Source: MPNP01 sp963668325 (GTDB lineage: Bacteria > Pseudomonadota > Alphaproteobacteria > Rhodobacterales > Rhodobacteraceae). Taken from it: a stretch of DNA of 64,000 bases. Below, piece after piece: positions 17,104-26,357 of the stretch. The position numbers and the translations under genes are program-made. Each line of letters opens with the position of its first letter. Within the stretch, counting starts at the first letter, position 1. The notes under the pieces were generated by a model. That model was not told the origin of the DNA, did no database searches, and was given only the letters and a program-made list of their open reading frames with translations. The DNA lies in NCBI GenBank assembly GCA_963668325.1, contig OY764222.1:558001-622000 (forward strand), in the 5' to 3' direction.

Positions 17104-18480
17104 GTGTCAGTTGTCATTCTCTTTGTCCTGATCATCGGCCTTTTGATATTTGGCGTGCCGATTGCTGTTGCACTTGGTTTCTCATCAATCGTATTTCTCC
17201 TGGTATTATCAGATGCGTCGCTGGCCTCCATCGCACAATCTCTCTATCAGGCGATGGCGGGTCATTATACCTTGCTGGCCATACCATTCTTTATTCTTGC
17301 CTCCAGTTTCATGTCGACCGGAGGTGTTGCAAGAAGGATAATAAGATTTTCTATTGCGGTTGTTGGCCATTTCCCAGGTGGACTTGCCATTGCGGGAGTT
17401 TTTGCATGCATGATGTTTGCCGCTCTTTCGGGTTCTTCACCGGCAACTGTTATTGCCATCGGACCGATTGTTATCGGAGGAATGATTCAGGTAGGTTATT
17501 CCAAAGATTTTGCCGCTGGTGTGATTTGTAATGCAGGTACCTTAGGGATTTTAATCCCTCCTTCGATTGTTATGGTTGTTTATGCATCTGCAACCGATGT
17601 TTCAATCGGGCGTATGTTCCTTGCTGGTATTATCCCGGGATTGTTGGCAGGACTCATGCTTATGATTGCCATATTTGTGATTGCTGTAATTAGAAAAATG
17701 CCAAAGGAACAGTGGAAAGGGTGGCATGAGATTTTGGTTTCGGGCTGGGATGCTCTTTGGGGATTATTGTTAATCATTATTATTCTCGGAGGAATATATG
17801 GTGGGTTGTTTACACCTACAGAAGCAGCCGCGGTAGCAGCTGTCTATTCCTTTCTGATTGCTACCTTTGTCTATCGTGATATGGGTCCCCTTGCCAAGGT
17901 AGGTGAAGGAAGTAAAGGCACCATATTTTCTCGCCCATCATCAGTTGTGACTGTTTTTTTTCATAAGGACACTATTGATACCCTTTATCATGCTGGCAAG
18001 CTAACAATCACCCTGATGTTCATTATCGCCAATGCCTTGATCCTAAAGCATGTTCTGACTGATCAGCAGGTACCCCAGCATGTCGCAGCCTATATGTTGC
18101 AATTGGGATTTGGCCCCATAATGTTCCTGATAATCGTGAATGTCATACTCCTTATCGGGGGTCAATTCATGGAGCCATCAGGGTTGTTGATTATTGTTGC
18201 TCCCCTTGTTTTTCCAATAGCAATAGAGTTGGGAATAGATCCAATTCACCTTGGAATAATTATGGTTGTCAACATGGAAATCGGGATGGTTACACCTCCC
18301 GTTGGGTTAAATCTTTTTGTAACTTCTGGAGTAGCTGGTATGTCAGTAATGAGGGTTGTTCGTGCTGCATTTCCATTTTTGGGTATTTTACTGATCTTTT
18401 TGATCATAGTTACCTATGTACCGTGGATTTCAACTTACTTACCCACCTTGATTATGGGGCCGGAGGTAATTCAACAATAA
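17104..18480 (+). CDS. dctM: TRAP transporter large permease (DctM family)
   Basis: 458 aa, GTG start, about 12 membrane helices. Characteristic segments: ALSGSSPATVIAIGPIVIGGM, ICNAGTLGILIPPSIVMVVY, GGLFTPTEAAAVAAVYS and EIGMVTPPVGLNLFV. This is the ion-coupled translocation subunit. A loop of about 35 residues (GEGSKGTIFSRPSSVVTVFF) interrupts the middle. It closes the dctPQM operon, and a 600-base non-coding region follows. Confidence 0.9.
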   Translation: MSVVILFVLIIGLLIFGVPIAVALGFSSIVFLLVLSDASLASIAQSLYQAMAGHYTLLAIPFFILASSFMSTGGVARRIIRFSIAVVGHFPGGLAIAGVFACMMFAALSGSSPATVIAIGPIVIGGMIQVGYSKDFAAGVICNAGTLGILIPPSIVMVVYASATDVSIGRMFLAGIIPGLLAGLMLMIAIFVIAVIRKMPKEQWKGWHEILVSGWDALWGLLLIIIILGGIYGGLFTPTEAAAVAAVYSFLIATFVYRDMGPLAKVGEGSKGTIFSRPSSVVTVFFHKDTIDTLYHAGKLTITLMFIIANALILKHVLTDQQVPQHVAAYMLQLGFGPIMFLIIVNVILLIGGQFMEPSGLLIIVAPLVFPIAIELGIDPIHLGIIMVVNMEIGMVTPPVGLNLFVTSGVAGMSVMRVVRAAFPFLGILLIFLIIVTYVPWISTYLPTLIMGPEVIQQ

Positions 18481-19081
18481 TAAAATTCTTCAAATTCCAG
18501 TTATTAATCAAATAACGATCAAATAAGATTATGCTATTCCTGGACGCCAGATGTCATTTGGTCTTGAAGGAGGTCTGTTCTAAGGAAAGTATTCGGGTAA
18601 CTTTTATAAGGGGCCTCATTAGGGAAGATATTGTGCTTATCACTTTCCTTGTGAAGAATTGTAAGGTTTTGCAAACTTCTTATCAATACCATGTTTCATA
18701 TCCCTGGAAACCGAAGACCTGTTTTGCTTTTCACATCCAAAACGTATCTTTAAAGATGGGTTGGTTATCGCTTTACCATTTTAATATTGAAGTCAGGAAT
18801 ACAAATACCAGTTAGTTGAACCTCAAATTGCCAAGGTTATGAGAATACTCTATTCCATTACCCTATTGAGTAATTTTACTCAATAGGGTAATGGCTAACC
18901 AATTGATTGCCTCATTATCTACAGAGAAAAATAATAAATTCAAGTTTGTGTAATTGATGTATCCAAACCAAATTCGCCCTTAAACCATTCAGATTCCTAT
19001 AGTTCAAACCAATCTAGATGGATTGCACCTAATTAGATAAACCACTAGATAAACCAGGATGATAAATGGGGAATCAGAAAT
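18481..19081. other. Intergenic region between dctM and the D-aminoacylase gene
   Basis: About 600 bases. The main feature is the perfect 19-bp inverted repeat at 18855-18894. A 94-codon open frame at 18531-18815 has no ribosome-binding site and no recognisable content and is not called. A GGGGA lies at about 19069 as the likely ribosome-binding site for the next gene. Confidence 0.4.
18855..18894. repeat. Perfect 19-bp inverted repeat (hairpin)
   Basis: CCATTACCCTATTGAGTAA is followed two bases later by its exact inverse complement. As RNA this would form a long, very stable hairpin on either strand, with an effective loop of four to six bases. No U-run follows on the plus strand. It may be a factor-dependent terminator or RNA-processing site after dctM, or a remnant of a small mobile repeat. 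Confidence 0.6.
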
Positions 19082-20536
19082 TTGTTGCATGTTGACTTTG
19101 TTTTTCGCAATGCCTTGATTTTCGATGGCAGTAGGCGAAAAGCCTATAAGGGTGATGTTGGTATATCCGATAGCAAAATTACTTTTGTAAACCCTTCAGA
19201 CAAATGGGTTAACGCCAGTTTCACGAAAGAATTCGATTTGGAAGGCTTGGCAATATCTCCAGGATTTATTGATGCTCATACCCATGATGACTATGCCCTA
19301 TTCGAGATTGAAAAGATAGCACCCAAACTTTCGCAGGGGGTAACAACTGTTGTTGCAGGGAATTGTGGCATATCCCTTCCACCGCTAACCCTAAATGGAG
19401 AATTGCCACCACCCATGAATCTCCTCGGAGACGGTGGTATTTATAAATTCCCCACAATGGCAGCCTACCGCGAAACACTGGTCAAACACCGGCATGCTGT
19501 GAACGTTGTTTATCTTATCGGGCATTCGGCCCTGCGACTTAAGGTGATGAAGGATGTTGAACGAGTAGCCACATCTGAAGAAATCCAGTTGATGCATAAC
19601 CTCTTACGACAAGCCCTTGATGAAGGTGCGAGTGGTTTCTCGTCGGGTCTTTTTTATCCACCAAACAAGGCTGCCAGTGAAGATGAAGTTATCGGCGTGG
19701 CAAGTGCCATGAAAAATAACCGAGGTATTTATACAACCCATATGAGGGATGAAGGGGATAATGTCTTGGAGAGTATTGATGAGTCGGTTTCCACCGCCAG
19801 AAAGGCAGGTGTTCCACTACTCATTTCTCATCACAAATGCACAGGCCGCCAAAACTGGGGCAAATCAAGAGAAACCTTGCAAGTGTTGAATGAATATCAT
19901 TCTTCCCAATCACTGAACTTTGATATCTATCCATACACAGCAGGATCAACAGTCTTGCAGGAAGATCAGGTAAGTGAAGATACCCGAATAATGGTTACCT
20001 GGTCAAAGCCATTTCCTGAAAGATCCGGCCAGGAGTTGAGTAAGATTGCTGAGGAATGGAAAGTTTCCTGCAAGGAAGCAGCAAGAAGGTTAAAGCCAGC
20101 GGGAGCTATTTATTTTCAGATGCATGAGGAAGATGTCCAAAGATTGTTAAAATCTGATATTGCCATAATTGGATCAGATGGGATACCAGAAGATGAACAT
20201 CCACATCCCCGGCTTTGGGGTACCTTCCCCAGGATAATAGGTCATTATGCCAGAGAGCTTGGCTTGCTGAGCATGTCCGAAGCCATTTACATAATGACTG
20301 GATTACCAGCAAAAGTGTTTGGATTAAGCAAAAGGGGCCGGCTTGCGTCAGATTTTTATGCTGATTTGGTAATATTTGATCCCACAACCATTATTGATAA
20401 GGCTGATTACCACAACCCCAAGGAGCCAGGTGAAGGAATAAAAGCCGTCTGGGTGAATGGCAAGGAGGCCTTTAATTCTGGTCGGATTGGTATTTCTTAT
20501 GCTGGTAGCTTCCTACAATCCAAATTCACACATTAG
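19082..20536 (+). CDS. N-acyl-D-amino-acid deacylase (D-aminoacylase), amidohydrolase family
   Basis: 484 aa with TTG start. It hydrolyses N-acyl-D-amino acids to the free D-amino acid. The metal site is seen in DAHTHDDYALF (His66, His68); Cys95 in AGNCGIS, the His in THMRDEGDN, the His pair in ISHHKCTGRQNWGKS and the Asp in GSDGIP correspond to the D-aminoacylase metal ligands and catalytic Asp. The C terminus returns to the small beta domain (DLVIFDP...GIKAVWVNGK). It is convergent with a D-amino-acid lyase/aldolase-like gene 12 bases away, which strengthens a D-amino acid role. Confidence 0.85.
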   Translation: MLHVDFVFRNALIFDGSRRKAYKGDVGISDSKITFVNPSDKWVNASFTKEFDLEGLAISPGFIDAHTHDDYALFEIEKIAPKLSQGVTTVVAGNCGISLPPLTLNGELPPPMNLLGDGGIYKFPTMAAYRETLVKHRHAVNVVYLIGHSALRLKVMKDVERVATSEEIQLMHNLLRQALDEGASGFSSGLFYPPNKAASEDEVIGVASAMKNNRGIYTTHMRDEGDNVLESIDESVSTARKAGVPLLISHHKCTGRQNWGKSRETLQVLNEYHSSQSLNFDIYPYTAGSTVLQEDQVSEDTRIMVTWSKPFPERSGQELSKIAEEWKVSCKEAARRLKPAGAIYFQMHEEDVQRLLKSDIAIIGSDGIPEDEHPHPRLWGTFPRIIGHYARELGLLSMSEAIYIMTGLPAKVFGLSKRGRLASDFYADLVIFDPTTIIDKADYHNPKEPGEGIKAVWVNGKEAFNSGRIGISYAGSFLQSKFTH

Positions 20537-20548
20537 TCTTTGAAAGCG

Positions 20549-21655
20549 TTAATAAACCTTCCCCCTGGCATCAACTTTGACAAGACCAAGGACATTGCCC
20601 TTTGACTTCAGGGCAATATAATCAAATAGATTAATTACGGGGCAAATATGATTGGGTAGGATCTGAACTAGATCTCCAATATTGGGGAGTGTATCAATCT
20701 CTTTTCCTTCCATTTGACCATGTTCTTCACTTAGTTTACTAACCCTCGCCTGTGATTTTGGATCAATACCATAACCATTTAAACCATTCAGGTCACTCGT
20801 TAGTGATTTTGAACCCGCATCCAAAATAACCCTACTCCTTGCCGGTTTGGAAACGACTGTGGTTAATACTCTGGCAGCACAATTTTCCAGTGAGCAACTT
20901 CCATTTTGCAAAGACAAACGATCATTGAATATGTAGTTCCCTGCTCGGTATTCGGTTATTCCATTCAATCCTTCATCCAAAAAGAGATCCTTGGTTCCAC
21001 CAGAGGAAACTGTTTCCACCGAAATTCCATTGTTTTCCAGCACTTTTCGCAAGTTGGCTAAAATGCCAGAAACTTTGATCCTTGCACCTACTGGAGGATA
21101 GGTCATCAGGCCCTTAAAGCGTAAATTGGGCTTGGAATCTATACATTTGGCTAATTGTAATACTAAGTTAGCATTATCAAGACCGTTCCGTTTATCACCG
21201 GTATCACATTCGATGAGCAAATCCAGAGTGAGATTGTTGTTGGCTGCGGCATCATTCAATTGGTTAACACATACCTCATTATCAGCAACCAGGGTAAGTT
21301 TTGTTTGCTTGGCCAACTTAACCACTCGAGCCAATTTTCTGTGACCAATGATATTATAGGCAACCATAATATCCTTGATACCAGCATTGGCCATGATTTC
21401 AGCTTCACCAAGTTTTTGAACTGTAATCCCACATGCACCCAGAAGCAATTGGATTTTGGCAAACGGTATCATCTTGTGGGTTTTGATATGTGGTCGGAAG
21501 GCAATCCCTAATTGATCAAAATGCTTTTGAGCACTGATCAGGTTTTCTAGAACAATATCCAGATCAATTATCGGTATGGGGGTATCCAACTCATCAATGC
21601 ACGAAAGTGTTTCCTTAAAGGGAAACAACGCTAAGGCTTCTTCGGTACTAATCAT
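20549..21655 (-). CDS. D-threonine aldolase / D-serine dehydratase-like PLP enzyme
   Basis: 368 aa, fold-III (alanine racemase-like) PLP enzyme of the DSD1 group. The motif RPHIKTHK near residue 54-61 carries the Schiff-base Lys (Lys58 by analogy). SSGGTKD binds the phosphate. The C-terminal PNHICPVINLFD provides the His336/Cys338 metal ligands of the DSD family; many D-threonine aldolases have His/Asp instead, so D-serine ammonia-lyase activity is somewhat favoured. It would break down D-amino acids released by the convergent deacylase. Exact substrate uncertain. Confidence 0.8.
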   Translation of the reverse strand: MISTEEALALFPFKETLSCIDELDTPIPIIDLDIVLENLISAQKHFDQLGIAFRPHIKTHKMIPFAKIQLLLGACGITVQKLGEAEIMANAGIKDIMVAYNIIGHRKLARVVKLAKQTKLTLVADNEVCVNQLNDAAANNNLTLDLLIECDTGDKRNGLDNANLVLQLAKCIDSKPNLRFKGLMTYPPVGARIKVSGILANLRKVLENNGISVETVSSGGTKDLFLDEGLNGITEYRAGNYIFNDRLSLQNGSCSLENCAARVLTTVVSKPARSRVILDAGSKSLTSDLNGLNGYGIDPKSQARVSKLSEEHGQMEGKEIDTLPNIGDLVQILPNHICPVINLFDYIALKSKGNVLGLVKVDARGKVY

Positions 21656-21931
21656 TTTATCTTTGATTTCTAAATTGACTTTACGGTTAATGATACCAAA
21701 TTGGATCGAGTAATTCCGATGAGAGGTAATTCCCGTTTGAAAATCCTCTTAATTGTTTTATTGTAAGGGTAACATGCCCTTCAGGAAACTATATGGAAGT
21801 TTAAAAAGCAACAGCCTGTGAGCTCGACTAACGAACCCCTTTTAGTTTAAAACCCAAACATTTTTCACTTTGAATAAAGCCCTCGTATTTTATCGGAGTG
21901 ATTTATTTTTTGCATGAAGTAGGAATATCAG

Positions 21932-22948
21932 ATGTCCACAAAATATGTAACTGTTACCATTGATTGGCAACTAGAAGGTAAACAGGTAGGAGACCTTAGG
22001 GTTCATTGGTCGGACAATTTGGTACCTTTGGGGTATCATTCCATACCCGTAATATATTTTAACCGAGGCCAGGGTCCCAGGGTTTTGCTTCTTGGTGGTG
22101 TGCACGGGGATGAATTTGAGGGACCATCATCTCTTATGCGATTGGTTCAGGATATTGATCCAGCAAAGGTCTCGGGCAAGATCATGATTTTCCCTGCTTT
22201 GAATCGGCCAGCGGTTACAGTTTCGGAAAGAAATTCACCCTTGGATGACAAGAACATGAACAGGATTTTTCCAGGAAAACCAAATGGAACTCCAACCGAA
22301 TTGATAGGCTACCACATCGAATCTGTTGTCTTACCCAACTGTGATGCTGTTATAGATCTTCATTCAGGTGGAAAAGCGTCCTATTTCACCCCGTGTACCC
22401 TGGTAACAGAAGTGGCAAACCAAGAGGTCATGCAAGCAAGCCTGGAACTAGCCGAAGAATTCGGACTACCGACTTTATGGAAATTAGGTGAGTATAACGA
22501 TGATCGATCGGTTAATTCTGCGGCTGCCCGAAATTCGGTACCCATGATTGCCACCGAACTAGGTGGAGGTGGTGGAAGTTTGCCAGAGTTGACCAAGGCT
22601 TCTGAGGAGGGCTTATACAGATGTCTGGCACATTTGGGGGTTTATGATCCATCGGACAAAGAATTGGTTGCTGGTGCCAAAATTGAAAGGACTGTACAGG
22701 TCGAAGATATTAACCACAACATATTTGCACCGGGTCGTGGCCTATTTGATCGATTGTGGAGTGCTGGAAGCTATGTAGAGGAGGGAGATATTGCGGGGTA
22801 TTTCCATTGGCTGGAAGAACCAGATAGACCTTCAAAGACCTTAAGGTTTCCAACTTCGGGATTTGTATTGGCCCATATCAATCGGGGGATGGTCAACCGA
22901 GGAGAAATGCTATACCTGATTACGCAGGAAACCGGGTTTAACGGTTGA
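21932..22948 (+). CDS. Succinylglutamate desuccinylase/aspartoacylase (DoeB-like) zinc deacylase
   Basis: 338 aa, M14-type zinc amidohydrolase that removes an acyl group from an N-acyl amino acid. The zinc site reads GGVHGDEFEG (His and Glu) and the later VIDLHSGG supplies the second His. NRPAVTVSERNSPLDDKNMNRIFPG is the typical Arg/Asn substrate segment, and the Glu in ATELGGGGG is the catalytic base. The C-terminal beta domain (about 250-335) ends in GFVLAHINRGMVNRGE. Closest remembered relatives are N-acetyl-diaminobutyrate deacetylases (DoeB) of ectoine breakdown, but no doeA is visible here. Confidence 0.8.
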   Translation: MSTKYVTVTIDWQLEGKQVGDLRVHWSDNLVPLGYHSIPVIYFNRGQGPRVLLLGGVHGDEFEGPSSLMRLVQDIDPAKVSGKIMIFPALNRPAVTVSERNSPLDDKNMNRIFPGKPNGTPTELIGYHIESVVLPNCDAVIDLHSGGKASYFTPCTLVTEVANQEVMQASLELAEEFGLPTLWKLGEYNDDRSVNSAAARNSVPMIATELGGGGGSLPELTKASEEGLYRCLAHLGVYDPSDKELVAGAKIERTVQVEDINHNIFAPGRGLFDRLWSAGSYVEEGDIAGYFHWLEEPDRPSKTLRFPTSGFVLAHINRGMVNRGEMLYLITQETGFNG

Positions 22949-23011
22949 AATTTCCAGACAACACTCGAAAACGGCCAAGAACTGGCTAAATTATGGGAAA
23001 TGGATATTTGG

Positions 23012-23084
23012 TGAGCCCGACAGGATTCGAACCTGTGACCCACTGATTAAAAGTCAGTTGCTCTACCAACTGAGCTACGGGCCC
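23012..23084 (-). tRNA. tRNA-Lys (anticodon TTT)
   Basis: Read on the minus strand it starts GGGCCCGTAGCTCAGTTGG, has an anticodon loop with TTT (ACTTTTAAT), a TTCGAAT T-loop and a 7-bp acceptor stem closing with CGGGCTC, discriminator A. An encoded CCA follows at 23009-23011. It lies convergent with the deacylase gene. Confidence 0.97.
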
Positions 23085-23179
23085 ACTAAATTAAGAGGTT
23101 TATCTATAGTAAGAGTCGTTCTTTTTCCTAGCATTTAGGAAGTTAAAGGTCAAATTTTAAGAAGAATAATCAAATTACC

Positions 23180-24019
23180 ATGAAAAATAAATTTCTACCC
23201 ATAAATTTTATGAAAATGCATGGTTTGGGTAACGACTTTGTAGTTATTGACACCAGGGCCCGACCATTCGTTCCAGGGCGTATTGTCGCGGAAACACTTG
23301 CCGACCGTCGGTTTGGCATTGGCTATGATCAATTGGTATTGATCGAGGATAGCAAGGTGGCTTTTGCCAAACTGGTTTTTTTTAATTCCGATGGTAGTTC
23401 ATCATCTACTTGTGGAAATGCGACCAGATGTCTAGGGCGATACTTCATGGACCAGGAAGATATTTCAATGGTGAAACTTGAAACCGAAAGAGGAATCCTG
23501 GAATGCCATGATGCCGGGAATGGCCTGTCTAGAGTAAATATGGGAGTACCTTTATTTGATTGGAAAGATATTCCCTTGGCCGAAGAGATGGATACTTTGA
23601 ACCTTCCCTTGAAAGGAAATCCCTGTGCAGTAGGAATGGGTAACCCCCATTGTGTTTTTTTTGTGGATAATGTTGAAGAGATTGATCTTGCGAATTTAGG
23701 TCCACGATATGAAAATCATTCACTGTTTCCTGAACGTACCAATGTGGAATTCGTAACCATCAAATCGAAATCTGAAATCAGGGTCAGAATATGGGAACGG
23801 GGTGCTGGCATAACTTTAGCCTCTGGCTCTGGAACCTGTGCTGCTGTTGTTGCTTCAATCCGCCGTATGTTGACATCCAATAATGTAAAGGTTCATGCTG
23901 ATGGAGGGAGTTTGAACATCCAATGGCAGGATGATGGTGTCTGGATGACAGGACCGACATCACATGTATATGATGGTACATTTACCCGCGAGTTTCAGGA
24001 GATGATCCTTGCCTCCTGA
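23180..24019 (+). CDS. dapF: Diaminopimelate epimerase with Ser at the second catalytic position
   Basis: 279 aa. It converts LL- to meso-diaminopimelate for lysine and peptidoglycan. KMHGLGNDFVVID and MGNPHCVFFVD are family signatures. The first catalytic cysteine is present (Cys78 in TCGNATRC, the alphaproteobacterial form). The second, normally in ACGTGACA, reads ASGSGTCA, so Ser215 replaces Cys; Cys220 lies five residues later. This could lower activity, be lineage-normal, or mean the enzyme uses a different base. It overlaps mtaB by 11 bases, so the pair is an operon. Confidence 0.9.
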   Translation: MKNKFLPINFMKMHGLGNDFVVIDTRARPFVPGRIVAETLADRRFGIGYDQLVLIEDSKVAFAKLVFFNSDGSSSSTCGNATRCLGRYFMDQEDISMVKLETERGILECHDAGNGLSRVNMGVPLFDWKDIPLAEEMDTLNLPLKGNPCAVGMGNPHCVFFVDNVEEIDLANLGPRYENHSLFPERTNVEFVTIKSKSEIRVRIWERGAGITLASGSGTCAAVVASIRRMLTSNNVKVHADGGSLNIQWQDDGVWMTGPTSHVYDGTFTREFQEMILAS

Positions 24020-25292
24020 TAGAATACATACAGAAACTCTCGGCTGCCGGCTGAATGCTTATGAATCATCGGTTATGGAAGGTTTGGCGGCTGATGCTGA
24101 TCTGGCGAATACCGTGATCATAAACACTTGTGCCGTGACTAAGGAAGCGGTAAGAAAATCTCGACAGTTGGTCCGTAAGTCTCAATCTAGGTGGCCGGAT
24201 TCAAAAATAATTGTAACTGGTTGTGCCGCCCAAATTGACCCCCAGTCCTTCAGTAAGATTGAGGGAGTTGATTGGGTAGTTGGCAATGATGCAAAACTGG
24301 AGGCTGGCCTTTGGAAGAAAATAGCTGACCCAAAAAATACCGATGCTGATACTCATCCGAAGATACTTGTCGATGATATCATGCAGGTAAAAGAAATCAC
24401 TCCGCATCTTGCCAAAAGTTTTGGCAATCGTGCTGTGGCGTATCTACAGGTCCAAAACGGCTGTGACCATCGCTGTACCTTTTGCATTATTCCCTATGGT
24501 CGGGGAAATTCCCGTTCGGTACCAGCAGGAGTGATTGTCGCCCAGATCAGAGATTTGGTCAAAGCAGGATATAATGAAGTGGTTCTGACCGGGGTAGACC
24601 TCACTAGCTGGGGTGGGGATTTGGTTGGTAAGCCAGGTATTGGCAATCTAGTGGCCAGGATTCTGAAATTGGTACCCGAACTTCCCAGATTAAGGATTTC
24701 TTCAGTTGATCCTGCTGAAATTGATGAGGAATTTATTGAGGTAGTATCAGGCAATGAAAGGTTGATGCCCCATCTGCACCTTTCTCTTCAAGCCGGCGAC
24801 AATATGATTCTCAAGAGGATGAAGCGGCGACACACCCGGGAAGACGCAATTGCCTTTTGTAAGAAAATCAAGAGGCTACGGCCTGACATGACCTTTGGTG
24901 CAGACCTTATAGCTGGCTTTCCTACCGAGACAGAGGAAATGTTTCAAAACACTTTGGATATTTTGGAGGAATGCCAGTTAACATGGCTGCATATCTTTCC
25001 CTTTAGCCCGAGGGAAGGAACACCTGCAGCACGTATGCCTCAGGTTAAATCAGAAACTATCCGGGAGAGAGCCTACCAATTACGAGAAGTAGCCAAAAGA
25101 AGGGTAGATATTCATCTTAGGGAACAGGTTGGACAAACTCTTCAGGCCTTGGTGGAATCTCCATTGACAGGTAGAACAGGTCAATATTCGGTAGTAAAAC
25201 TTCCCAATAGGGAGGAACCTGGAACAATAATTCCTTTGACCATCACGGGGTATCAAGAGGGCAACCTGCTTGGTCAACCCACCCCACATTAA
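24009..25292 (+). CDS. mtaB: tRNA (N6-threonylcarbamoyladenosine(37)-C2)-methylthiotransferase
   Basis: 427 aa, TTG start overlapping the dapF stop. Order: N-terminal UPF0004 domain with three Cys (TLGCRLNAYES, INTCAVT, VTGCAAQ), radical-SAM CxxxCxxC in CDHRCTFCIIPYGRG, then SSVDPAEIDEEF and a C-terminal TRAM-like region. It attaches methylthio to t6A37 of tRNAs reading ANN codons, using two 4Fe-4S clusters. Length is typical of MtaB rather than MiaB, and the IIPYGRGNSRS context also favours MtaB. Confidence 0.9.
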   Translation: MPPDRIHTETLGCRLNAYESSVMEGLAADADLANTVIINTCAVTKEAVRKSRQLVRKSQSRWPDSKIIVTGCAAQIDPQSFSKIEGVDWVVGNDAKLEAGLWKKIADPKNTDADTHPKILVDDIMQVKEITPHLAKSFGNRAVAYLQVQNGCDHRCTFCIIPYGRGNSRSVPAGVIVAQIRDLVKAGYNEVVLTGVDLTSWGGDLVGKPGIGNLVARILKLVPELPRLRISSVDPAEIDEEFIEVVSGNERLMPHLHLSLQAGDNMILKRMKRRHTREDAIAFCKKIKRLRPDMTFGADLIAGFPTETEEMFQNTLDILEECQLTWLHIFPFSPREGTPAARMPQVKSETIRERAYQLREVAKRRVDIHLREQVGQTLQALVESPLTGRTGQYSVVKLPNREEPGTIIPLTITGYQEGNLLGQPTPH

Positions 25293-25318
25293 ATCACAAA
25301 CTAATTTAGGAATGAAAT

Positions 25319-25921
25319 ATGAAACTTTATAGTAATCCATTTTCACCTTTTGCCAGGAAAGTTATTGTTGGTCTGAGAGAAATGAAGGCAATCGATGAAG
25401 TTGAAATCATCAACGTGGCTGGAACCCCAGTCAACAGCGGGAACATACCGGTCTCTGAAAATCCTTTGGGTAAAATTCCAACCCTTGTCGGAACCCCACA
25501 AGGCACCTTGTTTGATAGTCGGGTTATTTGTTATTTCATCGATTCTCATTTTGAGGGCGGTTTGTACCCCACTTCCGATTTCTGGAAGATTTTAAGAATG
25601 GAAGCAACAGCCGATGGAATCATGGATGCAGCAGTTTTGACCACTTATGAAAAAAGAGTCAGAAGCCAAGAACAGCAATCACAAGAATGGATGAATGGGC
25701 AATGGGCAAAAATTAAGCGATCGCTTGATGCCCTAGAGATTGATGGGAAAGAGGTTTTAGACCTACAACTGAATATGGCTCAAGTAGCTCTCGGTTGTGC
25801 ATTGGGGTATCTTGACTTTCGGCACTCTGATCGGCCGTGGCGACCTGATCATCCCCAATTGCATGAGTGGTTTAGCAAATTTAGGCAACGTCCCAGTATG
25901 GTTGCCACCAAACCAGAATAA
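25319..25921 (+). CDS. Glutathione S-transferase family protein
   Basis: 200 aa. The N-terminal thioredoxin-like domain reads MKLYSNPFSPFARKVIVGLRE, with NPLGKIPTLV and a DSRVICYFID motif equivalent to the glutathione-binding ESxxI. The C-terminal helical domain follows (about 85-200). A Ser (Ser9) stands at the position of the catalytic residue of many bacterial GSTs. Substrate unknown. It follows mtaB by 26 bases and is probably part of the same transcript. Confidence 0.85.
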   Translation: MKLYSNPFSPFARKVIVGLREMKAIDEVEIINVAGTPVNSGNIPVSENPLGKIPTLVGTPQGTLFDSRVICYFIDSHFEGGLYPTSDFWKILRMEATADGIMDAAVLTTYEKRVRSQEQQSQEWMNGQWAKIKRSLDALEIDGKEVLDLQLNMAQVALGCALGYLDFRHSDRPWRPDHPQLHEWFSKFRQRPSMVATKPE

Positions 25922-25987
25922 GGGAAGCAAGAAATTCCTGTTTTCCAGAGTATTGTTGATTTTTTTGAAAGTGGGTGTCAACACCTG

Positions 25988-26022
25988 ATCCTCGCCACCT
26001 CGAACCATGCATAGGCGAGGAT
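25988..26022 (+). terminator. Possible hairpin terminator after the GST gene
   Basis: ATCCTCGCC (25988-25996) pairs perfectly with GGCGAGGAT (26014-26022), with a 17-base loop. It is GC-rich in AT-rich surroundings and 67 bases after the stop codon. No U-run follows directly, so intrinsic termination is uncertain. Confidence 0.4.
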
Positions 26023-26270
26023 TCTAATGTTAAACCCCAAACATAAACAGTGGTGCTGACAACCCTCCCTTATACTATAACATACAAATTTTTTTTCAAC
26101 ATATTAATTTTTTATTTTTTCGTCCTGACTCTACCTTGTTGAGACTTCTGACTGTAATTTAGGGCAAGGGCAAATTGGAATTTCTAAATTTGGTCAAAAA
26201 AATAATTCATGGTTTTATAGTGAAAAACCTCAAAGATTTTTCTATATAGAAAGCGATTTATGATTATAGT

Positions 26271-26291
26271 AATTCCATTCTTGGTGGAATT
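26271..26291. promoter_or_regulatory. Inverted repeat AATTCCA-N7-TGGAATT upstream of petA
   Basis: Perfect 7-bp half-sites separated by 7 bases, ending 66 bases before the petA start. The 21-bp symmetric layout is that of a dimeric regulator site. No protein can be named. Confidence 0.35.
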
Positions 26292-26357
26292 GATTTAACA
26301 ATTCCTAATCTGATAAATGTAAGAAGTATGAAAAGATAAATTTTAGGAGAAGTCTAT

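Larger units (their letters stand above)
25922..26357. other. Intergenic region between GST gene and petA
   Basis: About 435 bases. It contains a 9-bp hairpin at 25988-26022 (possible terminator after the GST gene, without U-run), several T-tracts around 26090-26120, and the inverted repeat at 26271-26291 ahead of petA. The petABC promoter must be in here. Confidence 0.4.

Noticed and set aside
18531..18815. 94-codon open frame after dctM
   Set aside because: No ribosome-binding site, no family resemblance, Cys/His content typical of chance frames.
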